Positions 17,768 to 26,022 of a DNA stretch of 64,000 nt are shown piece by piece. Source of the DNA: Kaistia granuli DSM 23481 (lineage in GTDB: Bacteria > Pseudomonadota > Alphaproteobacteria > Rhizobiales > Kaistiaceae); contig NZ_AQYH01000007.1 in assembly GCF_000380505.1 (NCBI RefSeq), positions 186,001 through 250,000 on the forward strand, written 5' to 3'. The first letter of the stretch is position 1, and each line of letters opens with the position of its first letter. The notes under the pieces were generated by a model that saw only the letters and a list, made by a program, of their open reading frames with translations, searched no databases and was not told where the DNA came from. Made by a program: the position numbers and the translations under genes.

Positions 17768-19954
17768 ATGGCGCCAGCACTGATGCTCAAGATCCTCATT
17801 GTCGACGACAGCTCGACCAATCAGCGCATCTATTCGAAACTGGCCAGGCAACTGGAGACCGATCTCGACATCCGCGCGTTCGGCAATCCGCGCAAGGCGC
17901 TTGAATGGCTGGCCGAGAACACGGCCGATCTGATCATCACCGATTACAAGATGCCGACGATGACCGGCGCGGATCTGACCGCCGCCGTGCGGGCCAACGC
18001 CCGCAACTGGGACGTCCCGATCATCGTCATCACCGCCTACAGCGACCAGCAATTCAGGGTCACGGCGCTCGAGGCGGGGGCGACGGATTTCCTGCTCAGC
18101 CCGGTCGATCATGTCGAATTTCTCGCCCGGGCCAAGAACCTCCTGAAGCTCCGGACCCAGCAGCTTCTCATTGCCAAGCGGGCGGACCTGCTGGAGATGA
18201 GCCTGAACGCCAAGGAGCAACTGCTGCGGGAAAGCCGCGAGGCGCTGGCCCAGGTCATTGATACCGTTCCCGCCATGATCAACGCGACGGATCGAGACGG
18301 GCGCTGCGTCTTCGTCAATGCCCACCAGGCCGCCTTCTTCGGCAAGGTGCCGGGGGACCTCGTCGGCCAGCCGATCGAGGCGCTGCTCGGCGAGGAGCGG
18401 GCGCATATCAGTCGCCGGCTCGACCAGCTCGTGCTGAAGACCGGCCGCTCGATTCCGGCCCGCCAGGAGGATGTGTGGGCGCCGAGCGGCGAACACCGGA
18501 TCTATCTGACGAGCAAGGCGCCCCTCTATGACGGCATGGGCGAGATCGCCAGTGTCCTCTCGACTTCGATCGACATCACCGAACAGCGCCATGCCGAGCG
18601 GCGCCTGCTGCATATCGTCAATCACGATTCGCTCACCGGCCTGCCGAACCGGCTGATGCTGCGCGACCATCTGCGGCGCGAGCTGGCGCGCGGCCGGCGC
18701 GGCGACCAGAATTTCGCGCTGCATTTCATCGACCTCGACCGCTTCAAGGCGGTGAACGACGCGCACGGCCATCACCGGGGGGACGAACTGCTGCAACGCG
18801 TCGCCGAAGCGCTGTCGGAGCTGGTCGACGAAAATCATACCGTTGCTCGCCTGGGCGGCGATGAATTCGCCATCCTGCAGCCCGATATTGACGGGCCCGA
18901 TGACGCCGGCCGTCTGGCGCAGGCGATCCTCGACCTGCTCAACAGCGAGGAAGACGGCCCGCTCGCCCTCAATATCGGCGCTAGCATCGGCGTCACGCTC
19001 GCCCCGCTGGACGGCACCGACCCGGACGAGCTGCTCAAGAATTCCGACCAGGCGATGTATCTGGCCAAGTCGCTGGGCGGCGGCACCTGGCGCTTCTTCG
19101 CGGCCGACATGCGCCCGCGTGCCAGCCAGACCGCGCATCTCGAGAGCGAGCTGAAGGGTGCGCTGTCGCGGCGGGAATTCGTGCTCCACTACCAGCCGCA
19201 GATCGATCTCCGTAGCAAGAAGGTGGTCGGTGTCGAGGCGCTGTTGCGTTGGCAGCACCCGCAGCGCGGCCTGCTGGCGCCCGGCTCGTTCCTGGGCCTG
19301 GCGGAGGAGACGGGGCTGATCCTGCCCATCAACGAATGGGTGCTGAACGAGGCCTGCCGGCAGGGCGCCGCCTGGCAGACTGCCGGCCTCGGCGATCTGC
19401 GCGTCGCCGTCAACATGTCGCCCATCCAGTTCAAGCGTCAGGGCGTGGAAGGCCTGGTCAAGGATGCGCTGCGCGAAAGCGGCATGCGCCCGACCATGCT
19501 GGAGCTGGAGCTGACGGAGGGCATTCTGCTCGGTCATGACGAGCAGGTCGTCAAGCAGATGCATGTCCTGCGCTCGCTCGGCGTGACGCTGTCGGTCGAC
19601 GATTTCGGCACCGGCTATTCGTCGCTGAGCTATCTCCGCAGCTTTCCGCTGAACCGTCTGAAGATCGACCGCTCCTTCGTTCAGGATCTGGGCAGCGATC
19701 CCAGCGCGCTGGCGATCGTGCGGACCATCATCGATCTCGGCCACATCCTGCATCTCCATGTTCTCGCCGAGGGCGTCGAGACGGAGCCGCAGCTCTCGCT
19801 TCTGCGCCTGGAGGGATGTGACGAGGTGCAGGGCTACCATTTCAGCCGGCCGCTTCCCGCCGACGCTTTCGCCAACTGGTTGATGCAGTATGGCAGCCTG
19901 AGCTCCGGGTCCTCGCAGGGCTCGATGGAGAACGAGCATGCGGGCACCGGATAG
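17768..19954 (+). CDS. c-di-GMP regulator REC-PAS-GGDEF-EAL, RpfG-like receiver
   Basis: A 728-residue two-component output protein. Receiver: residues 5-130, with acidic pocket Asp13-Asp14 and phospho-acceptor Asp59, but the usual Lys is Ser111 (FLLSPVD). The end of the receiver, ATDFL-PVDHVEF-ARAKNLLKLR, resembles RpfG. PAS: about 160-275. GGDEF: 363-367 intact, with no RxxD inhibitory site before it. EAL: Glu490, then NMSP, ELTEG, DDFGTGYSS and QGYHFSRPLP, so the phosphodiesterase site looks intact. It may make or break c-di-GMP. GTG 17762 and ATG 17783 are alternative starts. Its end overlaps the RpfC-like kinase by 17 bases, making the kinase its likely phosphodonor. Confidence 0.93.
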   Translation: MAPALMLKILIVDDSSTNQRIYSKLARQLETDLDIRAFGNPRKALEWLAENTADLIITDYKMPTMTGADLTAAVRANARNWDVPIIVITAYSDQQFRVTALEAGATDFLLSPVDHVEFLARAKNLLKLRTQQLLIAKRADLLEMSLNAKEQLLRESREALAQVIDTVPAMINATDRDGRCVFVNAHQAAFFGKVPGDLVGQPIEALLGEERAHISRRLDQLVLKTGRSIPARQEDVWAPSGEHRIYLTSKAPLYDGMGEIASVLSTSIDITEQRHAERRLLHIVNHDSLTGLPNRLMLRDHLRRELARGRRGDQNFALHFIDLDRFKAVNDAHGHHRGDELLQRVAEALSELVDENHTVARLGGDEFAILQPDIDGPDDAGRLAQAILDLLNSEEDGPLALNIGASIGVTLAPLDGTDPDELLKNSDQAMYLAKSLGGGTWRFFAADMRPRASQTAHLESELKGALSRREFVLHYQPQIDLRSKKVVGVEALLRWQHPQRGLLAPGSFLGLAEETGLILPINEWVLNEACRQGAAWQTAGLGDLRVAVNMSPIQFKRQGVEGLVKDALRESGMRPTMLELELTEGILLGHDEQVVKQMHVLRSLGVTLSVDDFGTGYSSLSYLRSFPLNRLKIDRSFVQDLGSDPSALAIVRTIIDLGHILHLHVLAEGVETEPQLSLLRLEGCDEVQGYHFSRPLPADAFANWLMQYGSLSSGSSQGSMENEHAGTG

Positions 19955-22442
19955 CGTGCTCCAGACGCTGGCTACACCATTCCGCTGGATGGCTTCACGA
20001 CTGCGGGGTCGCCCCGATAGCGAACATGAGATGAGCTACAACCGGCTCGTCTTCGCCATCATCATCGTCATCGTGCTGCTGATCTATCGCAGCAGCAGCG
20101 ACATGGGCGACGCCCTCGACGTCATGGCGCTGTACATACCGCTGGCGCTCGGGGTTCTCGGCCATATCCTGTTTCGCCCTGGCGTATCGCGCGGCCGACG
20201 TTTTTTCGCGCTGTTGATGGATTGCGGCTTTCTCTCCTGGCAGCTGCATCTCGGCGGCGAGGTCGCCGCGCTGTTTTTTCCGATCTATCTCTGGGTCATC
20301 TTCGGCAACGGCTTCCGCTTCGGACTGACCTGGCTCGCCATCGCGATTCCTGTTGCGACCCTATGTTTCGCCGTCGTCGTCCTGACAACACCATTCTGGT
20401 TCGAGCGCTGGCATCTCTCGGTCGGGTTGCTGGCCGGGCTTGTCATCCTGCCGGCCTATGCCGGAACGCTGATCCGCAAGCTCTCGCTAGCCACCCAGGC
20501 GGCGGAGGAGGCCAGCCAGGCAAAGAGCCTCTTCCTCGCCAGCGTCAGCCACGAGCTGCGCACGCCGCTTACCGCCATCGTCGGCATGACGGGATTGCTG
20601 CGAGCCAGCCCGCTCGTCGCCGAGCAGCGCGACATGGTCGAGACGGTCGATGTCGCTACCCGCTCGCTGCAATCGCTGATCAACAGCCTGCTCGATCTCT
20701 CGCGGATCGAGGCCGGGCGCATGCCGGTATCGAACGAGGGGATCGATCTGATCGCGCTGCTCGTCGACGCGCGCCGCCTGGTCGAGAGCCAGGTGCGCGA
20801 GCGCGGCCTCAGCTTCGATATCCACGTCACGCCGCGCACGCCGTTGCGCCTGCATGGCAGCCGCCAGCACCTGCACGAGATCCTGGTCAATCTCGTCGGC
20901 AACGCCGTGAAGTTCACCCGCGACGGCGGCGTGACCATCGCGGTGGACGGCGAGCCGCAGGAGGATGGCACGCTCCGGCTGGTGATGGAGATCACCGACA
21001 CCGGCATCGGCATCGCGCCGAAGGACCAGGAGCGGATCTTCGAGGACTTCACCCAGGCCAACCCCAGCATTATGAACCGCTTTGGCGGCACGGGCCTCGG
21101 CCTGGCGATCGCGCGGCGCCTGGTAGAGCTGCTTGGCGGCTCGATTTCGGTCGAGAGCGCGCTGGGCGAGGGGAGTACGTTTCGTTTCGATATCGTCGTC
21201 TCGACGGTGGCGGATGAAGGCCTGTCGGCGGACGAGCCCTGGCGCGAGCGCGGCGTCGTCCTGGTCTGCCGGGATGTCGCGCCGGTGGCGGAGCTGCTGA
21301 GCACCCTTTCCGCGCTTGGCGTCACGCCGATCCTGGCCGATCCGCGCCAGGGGCCGGTGCGCATGTTCCCGCCGCAGGCCGTCAATTCCGTTCGGCTGCT
21401 CTACGAACCGGACAGCCATAACCTGCCCATCCCGCCAGCTGGCGCAGCCGGATCGACCCCGAAGGTGGTGCTGGTCCAACCTCAGGCGACGGAGACCCTG
21501 CCGGGCCTGGCGACCCGCCAGCGTTGTGCGAGCCTGCTTTCGGTGGACCCGACGGAGACGGAACTGCGCCGGGCGCTGGTCGTCGCCTGCCGGCTGGCCG
21601 CGCCGGCCGCCTCGCTCGCCCAGCCCGCGGCGCCGCGTCCGATCCAGCCGAGCCGCCCCCGCCGGGTGCTGCTGGCGGACGACAATCGCATCAACCAGCG
21701 GGTGTTCTCCCGCATTCTGGAGGCGGCTGGCCATTCCGTGCTGCTGGCGGAATCGGGAGACCAGGCGCTCGATCTTCTGGAGGAGAAGGCGGACCAGATC
21801 GACATCGTGCTGATGGACTTCAACATGCCCGATACGGACGGGCTGGAGGCGACCAAGCTCTATCGCATGATGGCAACCGGCGACCGGCGGCTTCCCATCG
21901 TCGGCCTGACCGCCGATGCGACCGCCATGACCGACAATCGCTGGCGCGATGCCGGCATGGATGATTGCCTGATCAAGCCGGTCGAGCCTGCCAGCCTGTT
22001 GGCGGCGATCGACAGGATCGCCCGCGAGGAGCCCGGCAGGCCGGCCCGCAACGAGCCGCGGCTGACCCTGGTTCGCAACGATGTCCTGCCCAGCCTGGAT
22101 GAGAATGCGGTCGAGAAGCTGCAGAGGCTCGGCAATGCGGAATTCGTGCGCGAGCTGATGGAGGACTATCTGGTCGACGCCGAGGTGATGCTCGACCGGT
22201 TGGTGCAGAGCGCCTGCCAGGGCGATCTGGAGGCTTTCCGCAGCGATGACCACGCGCTGCAGAGCAGCTCGGCCAATATGGGTGCGCTGGCGCTCGGCAG
22301 TATCTGCGCGCCCTGGCGGGGCCTGCGTGGCGATGAGCTGCAGGCCCGTGCCGCGGAGTTCACGCGGCAAGCCAGGGCGGAGCTGAGGCGGACGCAAAAA
22401 GCCATGCGCGCCTATTCGGCGCGCGAGGCGGGCCTGGGCTGA
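19938..22442 (+). CDS. rpfC: RpfC-like hybrid sensor histidine kinase (DSF sensor candidate)
   Basis: An 834-residue membrane kinase with the order of Xanthomonas RpfC. Residues 35-180 hold five or six membrane helices including FFPIYLWVIFGNGFRFG, a stretch I recognise from RpfC sensors. Then come the H-box SHELRTP (His205), N-box GNAVKF (321-326), G-boxes DTGIGI and GTGLGLA, a degenerate receiver-like part (435-560), a true receiver (575-695; Asp627, Lys680) and a C-terminal HPt domain with His772 in DHALQSSSAN. It would sense DSF and pass phosphate to the co-transcribed REC-PAS-GGDEF-EAL protein. The gene symbol reflects family and context, not proof. Confidence 0.88.
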   Translation: MRAPDSVLQTLATPFRWMASRLRGRPDSEHEMSYNRLVFAIIIVIVLLIYRSSSDMGDALDVMALYIPLALGVLGHILFRPGVSRGRRFFALLMDCGFLSWQLHLGGEVAALFFPIYLWVIFGNGFRFGLTWLAIAIPVATLCFAVVVLTTPFWFERWHLSVGLLAGLVILPAYAGTLIRKLSLATQAAEEASQAKSLFLASVSHELRTPLTAIVGMTGLLRASPLVAEQRDMVETVDVATRSLQSLINSLLDLSRIEAGRMPVSNEGIDLIALLVDARRLVESQVRERGLSFDIHVTPRTPLRLHGSRQHLHEILVNLVGNAVKFTRDGGVTIAVDGEPQEDGTLRLVMEITDTGIGIAPKDQERIFEDFTQANPSIMNRFGGTGLGLAIARRLVELLGGSISVESALGEGSTFRFDIVVSTVADEGLSADEPWRERGVVLVCRDVAPVAELLSTLSALGVTPILADPRQGPVRMFPPQAVNSVRLLYEPDSHNLPIPPAGAAGSTPKVVLVQPQATETLPGLATRQRCASLLSVDPTETELRRALVVACRLAAPAASLAQPAAPRPIQPSRPRRVLLADDNRINQRVFSRILEAAGHSVLLAESGDQALDLLEEKADQIDIVLMDFNMPDTDGLEATKLYRMMATGDRRLPIVGLTADATAMTDNRWRDAGMDDCLIKPVEPASLLAAIDRIAREEPGRPARNEPRLTLVRNDVLPSLDENAVEKLQRLGNAEFVRELMEDYLVDAEVMLDRLVQSACQGDLEAFRSDDHALQSSSANMGALALGSICAPWRGLRGDELQARAAEFTRQARAELRRTQKAMRAYSAREAGLG

Positions 22443-22451
22443 CGGATGGCT

Positions 22452-22479
22452 GGCGATGCGCCCGCCGGGGCGCATCGCC
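22452..22479. terminator. Hairpin between rpfC-like and rpfF-like genes
   Basis: A 12-bp perfect stem, GGCGATGCGCCC / GGGCGCATCGCC, with a 4-base loop, placed between two convergent genes. Probably terminates both; it has no long T run. Confidence 0.7.
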
Positions 22480-22487
22480 AATCCACC

Positions 22488-23456
22488 TCATTCGGCAGCC
22501 ACGAGAACGGGTATCTCCGCCTGCAGCGACGCGAGGCGGCGGTTCTGGGCCGAGCAGAGCCGGTCCATCTTGCGCAGGTCGGCTTCCGTCAGGTTCAGCG
22601 CCGCTTCGGCCCAGATGTCGACGACGTCGATGAGCTCCTCGAGCGTCACCGGGTTGACGCGCCGGCGAGCCTTGTAGAGGGCGTGGTGGGCGTTGTGCTT
22701 GCGGTTGTGGCGGGCGATGTAGTCGAGTACGGCCGCCTGTCCCTGTCCGTCCTCGGCCAGGACATCCACGACACCCATGTCGTGCAACTCCTCGGCGGTA
22801 TGGACGCGGCCCGACAGGATCAGCGCTTCTGCCTTGTCGCGGGACATGCGCCGCGACAGGAAGCTGTAGGCGCCCATGCCGGGGAACATGTTGAACAGGA
22901 TTTCTGGCAGGCCCATCTTGGCGCTGCGCTCCGCCACGATCAGATCGAAGGACAGCGCGTGCTCGAACCCGCCACCGAGCGCATCGCCCTGCACCAGGGC
23001 CATGGTGACGACCGGCGCGTCGAAGGCCACGGCGTTGCGGTGAATGGCCTCGACCGCGACATGGCCATAGTGGCGCATGGCGTTCAGATCCCGGCTGCGG
23101 ATGCGCTGCGCGAAATGCCCGAGATCGCCGCCGAGATTGTAGATGCCCGGCACGCCGGAAGCCATCACGAACCAGGAGAAGGGCGCGGCGGCCGGGCTGG
23201 GCAGGGTGGAGAAGGTCTGGGTGATCGCCGTCTGCATCCGGCTGATGTCGTGCATCAGTTCATGGGTGTAGGAGGGCTTGCCCACCGGCTCCATGTAGCA
23301 CCAGCAGGTCGAGTTGACCGTATCGATATCGATATGAAGGTTGTCATAGCCGATATCGCGGATCGCCCGGGTGGCCTCGGCCATGGCCTGACTGCCGGAG
23401 CCGGGGCCCATGCTGCTGAGAGCAACGGGGTCGTTGTTCATGCGAAGGGATGTCAT
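22488..23456 (-). CDS. rpfF: DSF synthase, RpfF-like crotonase
   Basis: A 322-residue enoyl-CoA hydratase/thioesterase of the RpfF branch. Both catalytic glutamates of Xanthomonas RpfF (Glu141 and Glu161) have counterparts at the same 20-residue spacing: Glu165 in GGGFEHALSF and Glu185 in GLPEILFNMFPGMGAY. NLGGDLGHF (108-115) and the oxyanion region also fit. RpfF makes cis-2-unsaturated fatty acids (DSF) from acyl-ACP. The start at ATG 23456 has GGAGA nearby. It is convergent with the rpfC-like gene, so the whole signal, sensor and output set is present. The N-terminus is about 25 residues longer than in Xanthomonas. Confidence 0.88.
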   Translation of the reverse strand: MTSLRMNNDPVALSSMGPGSGSQAMAEATRAIRDIGYDNLHIDIDTVNSTCWCYMEPVGKPSYTHELMHDISRMQTAITQTFSTLPSPAAAPFSWFVMASGVPGIYNLGGDLGHFAQRIRSRDLNAMRHYGHVAVEAIHRNAVAFDAPVVTMALVQGDALGGGFEHALSFDLIVAERSAKMGLPEILFNMFPGMGAYSFLSRRMSRDKAEALILSGRVHTAEELHDMGVVDVLAEDGQGQAAVLDYIARHNRKHNAHHALYKARRRVNPVTLEELIDVVDIWAEAALNLTEADLRKMDRLCSAQNRRLASLQAEIPVLVAAE

Positions 23457-24114
23457 CTTCTTTCTCCATCTGCGGAATAAAAACTAAGGACGCGGAACGC
23501 GGGACGCGGGAGGGTGCCGCTGGGGACAGCCAGCAACACATTAGGCTCAAGACACAGGACGAGAGCCAGCGAGTAGCGGGCCTTCGAAACTGGCCCTGAC
23601 CGCCAATAGGTAGTCCATCCCGTGTGTCGGCCTGAGGACCGATCGGCATAGAGCCCTGGATGGCGGGAAGAGCCGCCGAGGTCCTCACCGCTGGACGACG
23701 TCGCCCGCGCTTCGAACCGCTACCTGAATACGGTGACGAAAGCGCCCATAGTGAGGGGCAGAAACGATCGCATGCCCGCCGCCGAATTTCGATCACGATG
23801 CCGACAGGGGCGTCGGCGAGCGGATGCGCGGAGACTTGCATTCCCGGACGCATGAAGCAGGATCCGCGCCAGGCGGGTTCGCGTCGCGCTGCAAGCCTGC
23901 CGCTAAGGCATGGCTGCCGCTGCTGATCGGAGTTACCGGCATTTTTCTGACCGGCCTCGTCGCAGCGGCTAGCGTGCAGCCGCTGAGGGCAACGGAGCGC
24001 GAACACGATCCATGAACGGGTCTGGCTGGCAGCCGCCCGAGGCATATTTTACTTTACAGGAATATCTTCTCGTGTGAAGTTTGGCTCTCATCCGGCAAAA
24101 CAGGGGATCCTTCC
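23457..24114. other. 658-base region without a supportable gene
   Basis: Lies between the rpfF-like gene and the sugar-isomerase gene. The only readable item is a plus-strand frame at 23824-24015 (63 residues) with one membrane helix (AWLPLLIGVTGIFLTGLVAA), which looks like the start of a CHASE-type sensor that then stops; it may be a gene remnant or chance. The last 70 bases turn AT-richer and contain ATATT-N12-AATAT (24044-24065), a possible operator before the isomerase. Confidence 0.5.
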
Positions 24115-25104
24115 GTGACCCGATTGCGCTTCGCCACTCGCCTGAATTCCTTTGCCTCGCGCGCCGAGGCTGAATGGCCGGATCTCAAGGGCAAGCCGAG
24201 CGTGTTGCAGATGGCGGCGCGGGCCGCCAGGGTCGACGGTCTGACGGATCTGGACCTGAACTATCCCGATCACGTCGACGACAATCCGCGCGTTCTCGCA
24301 CAACGGCTGGGGGATCTGGGCCTGGCAGTGAATGGCTTCGCCATGCGTTACTATACCAATCCCGCCTTCAAGCTCGGCGCCTTCACCCATCCGGACCGGA
24401 ACGTCCGCCGCGAGGCGATCGAACTGACCAAGCGCGGCATCGATGCTACCCGCCAGGCCGGGTCGAAGCTAATGACGATCTGGCTCGGTCAGGACGGCTT
24501 CGATTACGCGTTTCAGGCCGACTATGATCGGCTGTGGCAACACGAGATCGATGGAATTCGTGAAGTATGCGCGCATGACCCCGATTGTTGGATCAGCATC
24601 GAATACAAGCCGAACGAGCCGCGCTCCTACAGCCTGATACCCGATTGCGCCACGGCGCTGCTCGCGATCCAGGAGGCGGGGTCGCCCAATCTGGGCGTGA
24701 CGCTGGATTTCGCGCATGTGCTCTATGCCGACGAGCAGCCAGCTTTCGCGGCGGCGATGATTGCGCGCCACAGCCGACTTCTCGGCGTGCACCTGAATGA
24801 CGGCTATGCGAAACGCGATGACGGCCTGATGGTGGGCGCCGTCCATTCGGTCCAGACGATCGAGCTGCTCCGCCAGATCCGGCGCGATGGCTATGACGGC
24901 GCCATCTATTTCGACACCTTCCCCGACATGACGGGGCTGGATCCGGTGCACGAATGCCAGGTCAACATCCAGACCGTCCGCCGCATGCTGGCGATCGTCG
25001 ATCGGCTGGAGCGCGACAACCGGCTGGTCGAGGCGATCGATCGCCAGGACGCGGTGTCGTCGCAGGGCATTGTTCAGGAAGCCATGCTGGGGCCCGACGC
25101 CTAG
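24115..25104 (+). CDS. Sugar isomerase/epimerase-like TIM-barrel protein
   Basis: A 329-residue protein of the xylose-isomerase-like TIM-barrel superfamily (AP_endonuc_2). Likely metal ligands are Glu in ISIEYKP (about residue 163), Asp and His in LDFAHV (about 200), His in GVHLNDGY (about 227) and Asp in IYFDTF (about 265). Starts at GTG 24115. It leads a three-gene operon with an RpiR regulator and a ribokinase-type kinase, so it probably isomerises the free sugar before phosphorylation. The substrate is unknown; L-rhamnose-isomerase-like proteins are possible relatives. Confidence 0.85.
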   Translation: MTRLRFATRLNSFASRAEAEWPDLKGKPSVLQMAARAARVDGLTDLDLNYPDHVDDNPRVLAQRLGDLGLAVNGFAMRYYTNPAFKLGAFTHPDRNVRREAIELTKRGIDATRQAGSKLMTIWLGQDGFDYAFQADYDRLWQHEIDGIREVCAHDPDCWISIEYKPNEPRSYSLIPDCATALLAIQEAGSPNLGVTLDFAHVLYADEQPAFAAAMIARHSRLLGVHLNDGYAKRDDGLMVGAVHSVQTIELLRQIRRDGYDGAIYFDTFPDMTGLDPVHECQVNIQTVRRMLAIVDRLERDNRLVEAIDRQDAVSSQGIVQEAMLGPDA

Positions 25105-25146
25105 ATCCGGTTGCGCGCTGCCGCCTGCGCCGGAAGGGAGGATCCA

Positions 25147-26022
25147 ATGAACCCGGTCGATCTGCAGCCCAATTCTGTCGGGCCGCGCATCCGGATGATG
25201 ATGCCGCTGCTGACGCCGCGCGAGGCTCACGTCGTCGAGACGGTGTTCGCCATGCCTGATTTCGGCATGGATACGTCGCTGAAGCGGATCGCCGCCGCGG
25301 CGGATGTTTCCGAGGCCATGGTAGTCAAGATCACCAAGAAGCTGGGTTTTGACGGCTATAGAGCCTTTCGCGCCGCGGTGGCGCAGTACAACCGGCTGCC
25401 GGCGGCGGCGATGCATCAGGAATTGTCGCCCGAGGACACGTCGCGGGATATCGTCCAGAAGGTGTTCCGCACCTCGATCAAGGCGCTCGAGGAGACGTTG
25501 TCGATCCTCGACATTGACGCCTTCGACCGTGCCGTCGATGCGCTTCATGTGGCGCGCCAGCGCGATTTCTACGGCGTCGGCGGATCCGCGCAGATCGCCC
25601 GCGATGTCGGCCACAAATTCCTCCGCATCGGGGTGCGCGCCAGCGTCCATGACGACGCCCACATGATGCTGATGTCGGCCGCCCTGCTCGGGCCGTCCGA
25701 TCTCGCGATCGGCTTCTCGCATTCCGGCAATACGGCGGCGGTGATCGAGGCGATCCAGCTCGCCCGTCGAAACGGCGCCCGGACCATCGCCATCACCAAT
25801 TACGAGCGCTCGCCGCTGGCCAGGCAGGCGGACATCGTCCTGTGCTCGACGGCGCAGGGATCGCCGCTGATGGGGGAGAACGCCGCCGCCCGGATCGCCC
25901 AGTTGAATATTCTCGACGCCGTGTTCGTCGCGGTGGCGCAGCGAGATTACGAGCGGTCGCAACAGAACCTTGAAATGACCATGTCCGCCGTCGCATCGAA
26001 CCGCAGAGACAGGACCCCATGA
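25147..26022 (+). CDS. RpiR/MurR-family transcriptional regulator
   Basis: A 291-residue regulator: N-terminal HTH_6 domain (TSLKRIAAAADVSEAMVVKITKKLGFDGY, about residues 44-72) and C-terminal SIS phosphosugar-binding domain (FYGVGGSAQIARDVGHK near 140, IGFSHSGNTAAVIEA near 190). Start at ATG 25147 after a GGAGG ribosome site; the frame extends 12 codons further up without one. It overlaps the kinase by 4 bases (ATGA) and probably senses that kinase's product and controls the operon. Confidence 0.93.
   Translation: MNPVDLQPNSVGPRIRMMMPLLTPREAHVVETVFAMPDFGMDTSLKRIAAAADVSEAMVVKITKKLGFDGYRAFRAAVAQYNRLPAAAMHQELSPEDTSRDIVQKVFRTSIKALEETLSILDIDAFDRAVDALHVARQRDFYGVGGSAQIARDVGHKFLRIGVRASVHDDAHMMLMSAALLGPSDLAIGFSHSGNTAAVIEAIQLARRNGARTIAITNYERSPLARQADIVLCSTAQGSPLMGENAAARIAQLNILDAVFVAVAQRDYERSQQNLEMTMSAVASNRRDRTP

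Noticed and set aside
17741-19939. 732-residue minus-strand frame opposite the REC-GGDEF-EAL gene
   Set aside because: Mirror of a well-supported protein; composition rich in Arg, Gln, His and Asp, with no recognisable domain.
20487-22481. 664-residue minus-strand frame opposite the RpfC-like kinase
   Set aside because: Antisense of a multi-domain protein with intact motifs; no family features.
23344-24045. 233-residue minus-strand frame upstream of the rpfF-like gene
   Set aside because: Overlaps the start of the DSF synthase in another frame, low-complexity, no homology seen.
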